DNA of 24,572 nucleotides from Caribbeanibacter sp964518305 (GTDB lineage: Bacteria > Gemmatimonadota > Gemmatimonadetes > Palauibacterales > Palauibacteraceae), in assembly GCA_964518305.1 (NCBI GenBank), contig CAZFDK010000040.1, positions 1 to 24,572 on the forward strand, in the 5' to 3' direction. The stretch's first letter is position 1; each line of letters opens with the position of its first letter. Under the pieces are notes generated by a model. It was not told the origin of the DNA, did no database searches, and saw only the letters and a list, made by a program, of their open reading frames with translations. This document shows positions 23,784-24,572 of this stretch, one piece after another. Both the position numbers and the translations under genes were made by a program.

Positions 23784-24572
23784 ATGGCTACCGCGGAAGC
23801 GGCGATACCGCAGCTGGACCCGGCCCACGCCGGGGAGGAGGAGTTCTACGAGGGCGGCCTGTGGAGCTGGCTCACCACGGTCGACCACAAGCGGATCGGC
23901 ATCATGTACTTCGTCGCCGCCCTGTTCTTCTTCCTGCTGGGCGGCGCCGAGGCGCTGCTGATCCGCCTCCAGCTGGCGCAGCCGAACGCCGGCGTGGTGA
24001 GCGCGGACATGTACAATCAGCTGTTCACCATGCACGGCACCACCATGATCTTCCTGGCGCTCATGCCGCTGAGCGCCGCGTTCTTCATCCTGCTGGTGCC
24101 GCTGCAGGTGGGAGCCCGGGACGTGGCCTTCCCGAGGCTCAACGCCTTCAGCTTCTGGACCTTCCTGTTCGGCGGGCTGCTGCTCAACGCCAGCTGGTTC
24201 GTCGGCGGCGCCCCCGACGCCGGGTGGTTCGGCTACGCCAACCTCACGTCGACCACCTACTCGCCGGGCATGCGCATCGACTTCTGGGTGTTCGGCCTGC
24301 AGGTGCTGGGCGTGTCGACCCTGGTCTCCGGGCTCAACTTCGCCACGACGATCCTGAACATGCGGGCCGAGGGCATGAAGATGATGCGCCTCCCGCTGTT
24401 CAGCTGGATGACGCTGGTGACGTCCTTCCTGATCATCCTGGCCTTTCCCGCGATCACGGTCGGGCTGTTCATGCTCATGTTCGACCGGATGTTCGGGGCG
24501 GTCTTCTTCGACCCGGCGGCCGGCGGCAGCGTGCTCCTGTGGCAGCATTTGTTCTGGATCTTCGGCCACCCG
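23784..24572 (+). CDS. coxA: Cytochrome c oxidase subunit I, partial (N-terminal part)
   Basis: Catalytic haem-copper subunit of the terminal oxidase, reducing oxygen to water while pumping protons. The first 263 residues are in the window; the frame runs open into the right edge, so roughly half or more of the gene is missing. Seen are WLTTVDHKRIG at the N-terminus, the haem a ligand H84 in FTMHGTTMIF, the ARDVAFPRLNAFSFW loop with the D-channel Asp and Asn of A-type oxidases, several long membrane helices, and the beginning of the CuB site (WIFGHP, H262) exactly at the edge. ATG at 23784 follows GAGGGA. It belongs to the same unit as coxB; subunits III and IV are expected just beyond. Confidence 0.97.
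   Translation, partial: MATAEAAIPQLDPAHAGEEEFYEGGLWSWLTTVDHKRIGIMYFVAALFFFLLGGAEALLIRLQLAQPNAGVVSADMYNQLFTMHGTTMIFLALMPLSAAFFILLVPLQVGARDVAFPRLNAFSFWTFLFGGLLLNASWFVGGAPDAGWFGYANLTSTTYSPGMRIDFWVFGLQVLGVSTLVSGLNFATTILNMRAEGMKMMRLPLFSWMTLVTSFLIILAFPAITVGLFMLMFDRMFGAVFFDPAAGGSVLLWQHLFWIFGHP

Noticed and set aside
23253..24569. 438-residue minus-strand frame opposite coxB and coxA
   Set aside because: His/Gln/Glu/Arg-rich shadow; coxA on the plus strand is clear although it has no stop within the window.
1..24572. CRISPR array, transposon, phage or defence island
   Set aside because: No spaced repeats, transposase, integrase, terminal inverted repeats or defence-protein motifs were seen; the genes are mostly core metabolism.

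Overview
This is a GC-rich (roughly 70% by eye), gene-dense chromosomal window from a scaffolded, probably metagenomic, assembly: it holds two runs of N (14379-14388 and 17791-17890) and its left end cuts into a gene. A Gemmatimonadota-type bacterium is my best guess. The basis is the mix of a secreted M14 peptidase with a GATase-like tail, OPT transporter, PurN of the GMYG type, caa3-type oxidase and Asp/Thr/Ala-rich lipoproteins. This is family-level recognition, not a search result. Lipoprotein signals and a GmhB-like phosphatase point to a Gram-negative envelope.

Layout. (1) 1-4075: a truncated OPT-family transporter on the minus strand and a secreted M14 metallopeptidase on the plus strand, divergent across a 332-bp spacer that carries a good promoter for the transporter. 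(2) 4103-9043: an AidB-like acyl-CoA dehydrogenase, then ClpB and a small lipoprotein that overlaps the ClpB stop. (3) 9056-10253, minus strand: a family 2 glycosyltransferase and a methylmalonyl-CoA epimerase. (4) 10377-13650: thioredoxin with a clear intrinsic terminator, then rsmI, a class I/II aminotransferase and a membrane-anchored protein of unknown function, joined by 4-base stop/start overlaps. (5) 13825-22365: valyl-tRNA synthetase, an Ig-like lipoprotein, SelA, a GmhB-like phosphatase, PurN and PurH, all overlapping or abutting and probably one transcript. (6) 22522-24572: a textbook -35/-10 pair followed by coxB (CuA domain plus fused cytochrome c) and the start of coxA.

Most genes are core metabolism: protein quality control (ClpB, thioredoxin), translation (RsmI, ValRS, SelA), purine synthesis (PurN plus PurH, the two formyl transfer steps) and aerobic respiration. 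I see no CRISPR array, transposase, integrase, phage gene, tRNA or rRNA, and no convincing new defence or mobile system. The points most worth a second look are the ValRS gene, whose two halves repeat the same 12 alignment columns on either side of the 10-N gap (a probable chimeric join), the SelA gene without visible partners, the OPT gene that ends early at the window edge, and an AT-rich insertion inside the acyl-CoA dehydrogenase.
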